A stretch of DNA of 8,544 nucleotides from Bacteroidales bacterium Bact_23 (GTDB lineage: Bacteria; Bacteroidota; Bacteroidia; Bacteroidales; Lentimicrobiaceae): positions 1 through 8,544 of the forward strand of contig LUZO01000295.1 in assembly GCA_001603685.1 (NCBI GenBank), in the 5' to 3' direction. The position numbers and the translations under genes were made by a program. Position 1 is the first letter of the stretch, and each line of letters opens with the position of its first letter. The notes beneath the pieces were generated by a model. The model did no database searches and was not told where the DNA came from. It saw only the letters and a list, made by a program, of their open reading frames with translations. Below are positions 8,528-8,544 of this stretch, in pieces.

Positions 8528-8544
8528 AAAACTATTTTCTTAAT

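Overview
The window looks like chromosomal core DNA from a member of the Bacteroidota, probably a Bacteroidales-like lineage. Four independent signs agree. A secreted M1 peptidase ends in a type IX secretion (T9SS) type A sorting domain. A GlmU-like protein belongs to the divergent two-domain family found in Bacteroidetes. Four of the five genes have a TAnnTTTG -7 promoter box of the Bacteroidetes sigma-ABfr type just upstream, and no gene has a clear Shine-Dalgarno sequence. The genes run around 45-50% G+C, with AT-rich spacers between them.

Layout, left to right. 147-1793 (-) is a family 5 (peptide/oligopeptide type) ABC-transporter substrate-binding lipoprotein. It is divergent from 1938-3932 (+), a T9SS-exported M1 zinc metallopeptidase; the 144-base spacer carries two back-to-back -7 boxes. 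A 268-base convergent spacer holds a long hairpin right after the peptidase stop and a bidirectional intrinsic terminator at 4097-4139. 4201-6645 (-) is Lon protease. A 210-base spacer holds the terminator of the next gene and an inverted repeat upstream of lon. 6856-8031 (-) is the GlmU-like sugar-1-phosphate nucleotidyltransferase/acetyltransferase. 8149-8418 (-) is ribosomal protein L31 type B, with a roughly 95-base leader that reaches a -7 box at 8520-8527.

The three genes on the right share a strand but are probably not one operon. L31 and the GlmU-like gene each have a strong intrinsic terminator 24-40 bases past the stop, and the GlmU-like gene has its own promoter. They are housekeeping functions: ribosome assembly, UDP-GlcNAc supply for the envelope, and protein quality control. 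The two left genes fit peptide use: an exported aminopeptidase-type enzyme beside a peptide-type binding lipoprotein. Their functional link is inference from divergent position only.

No mobile element, CRISPR array, tRNA, rRNA or clearly new multi-gene system was found. The most interesting material is regulatory: the structured L31 leader, the overlap of the L31 terminator with the next promoter, the dyad upstream of lon, and the hairpin after the M1 stop.
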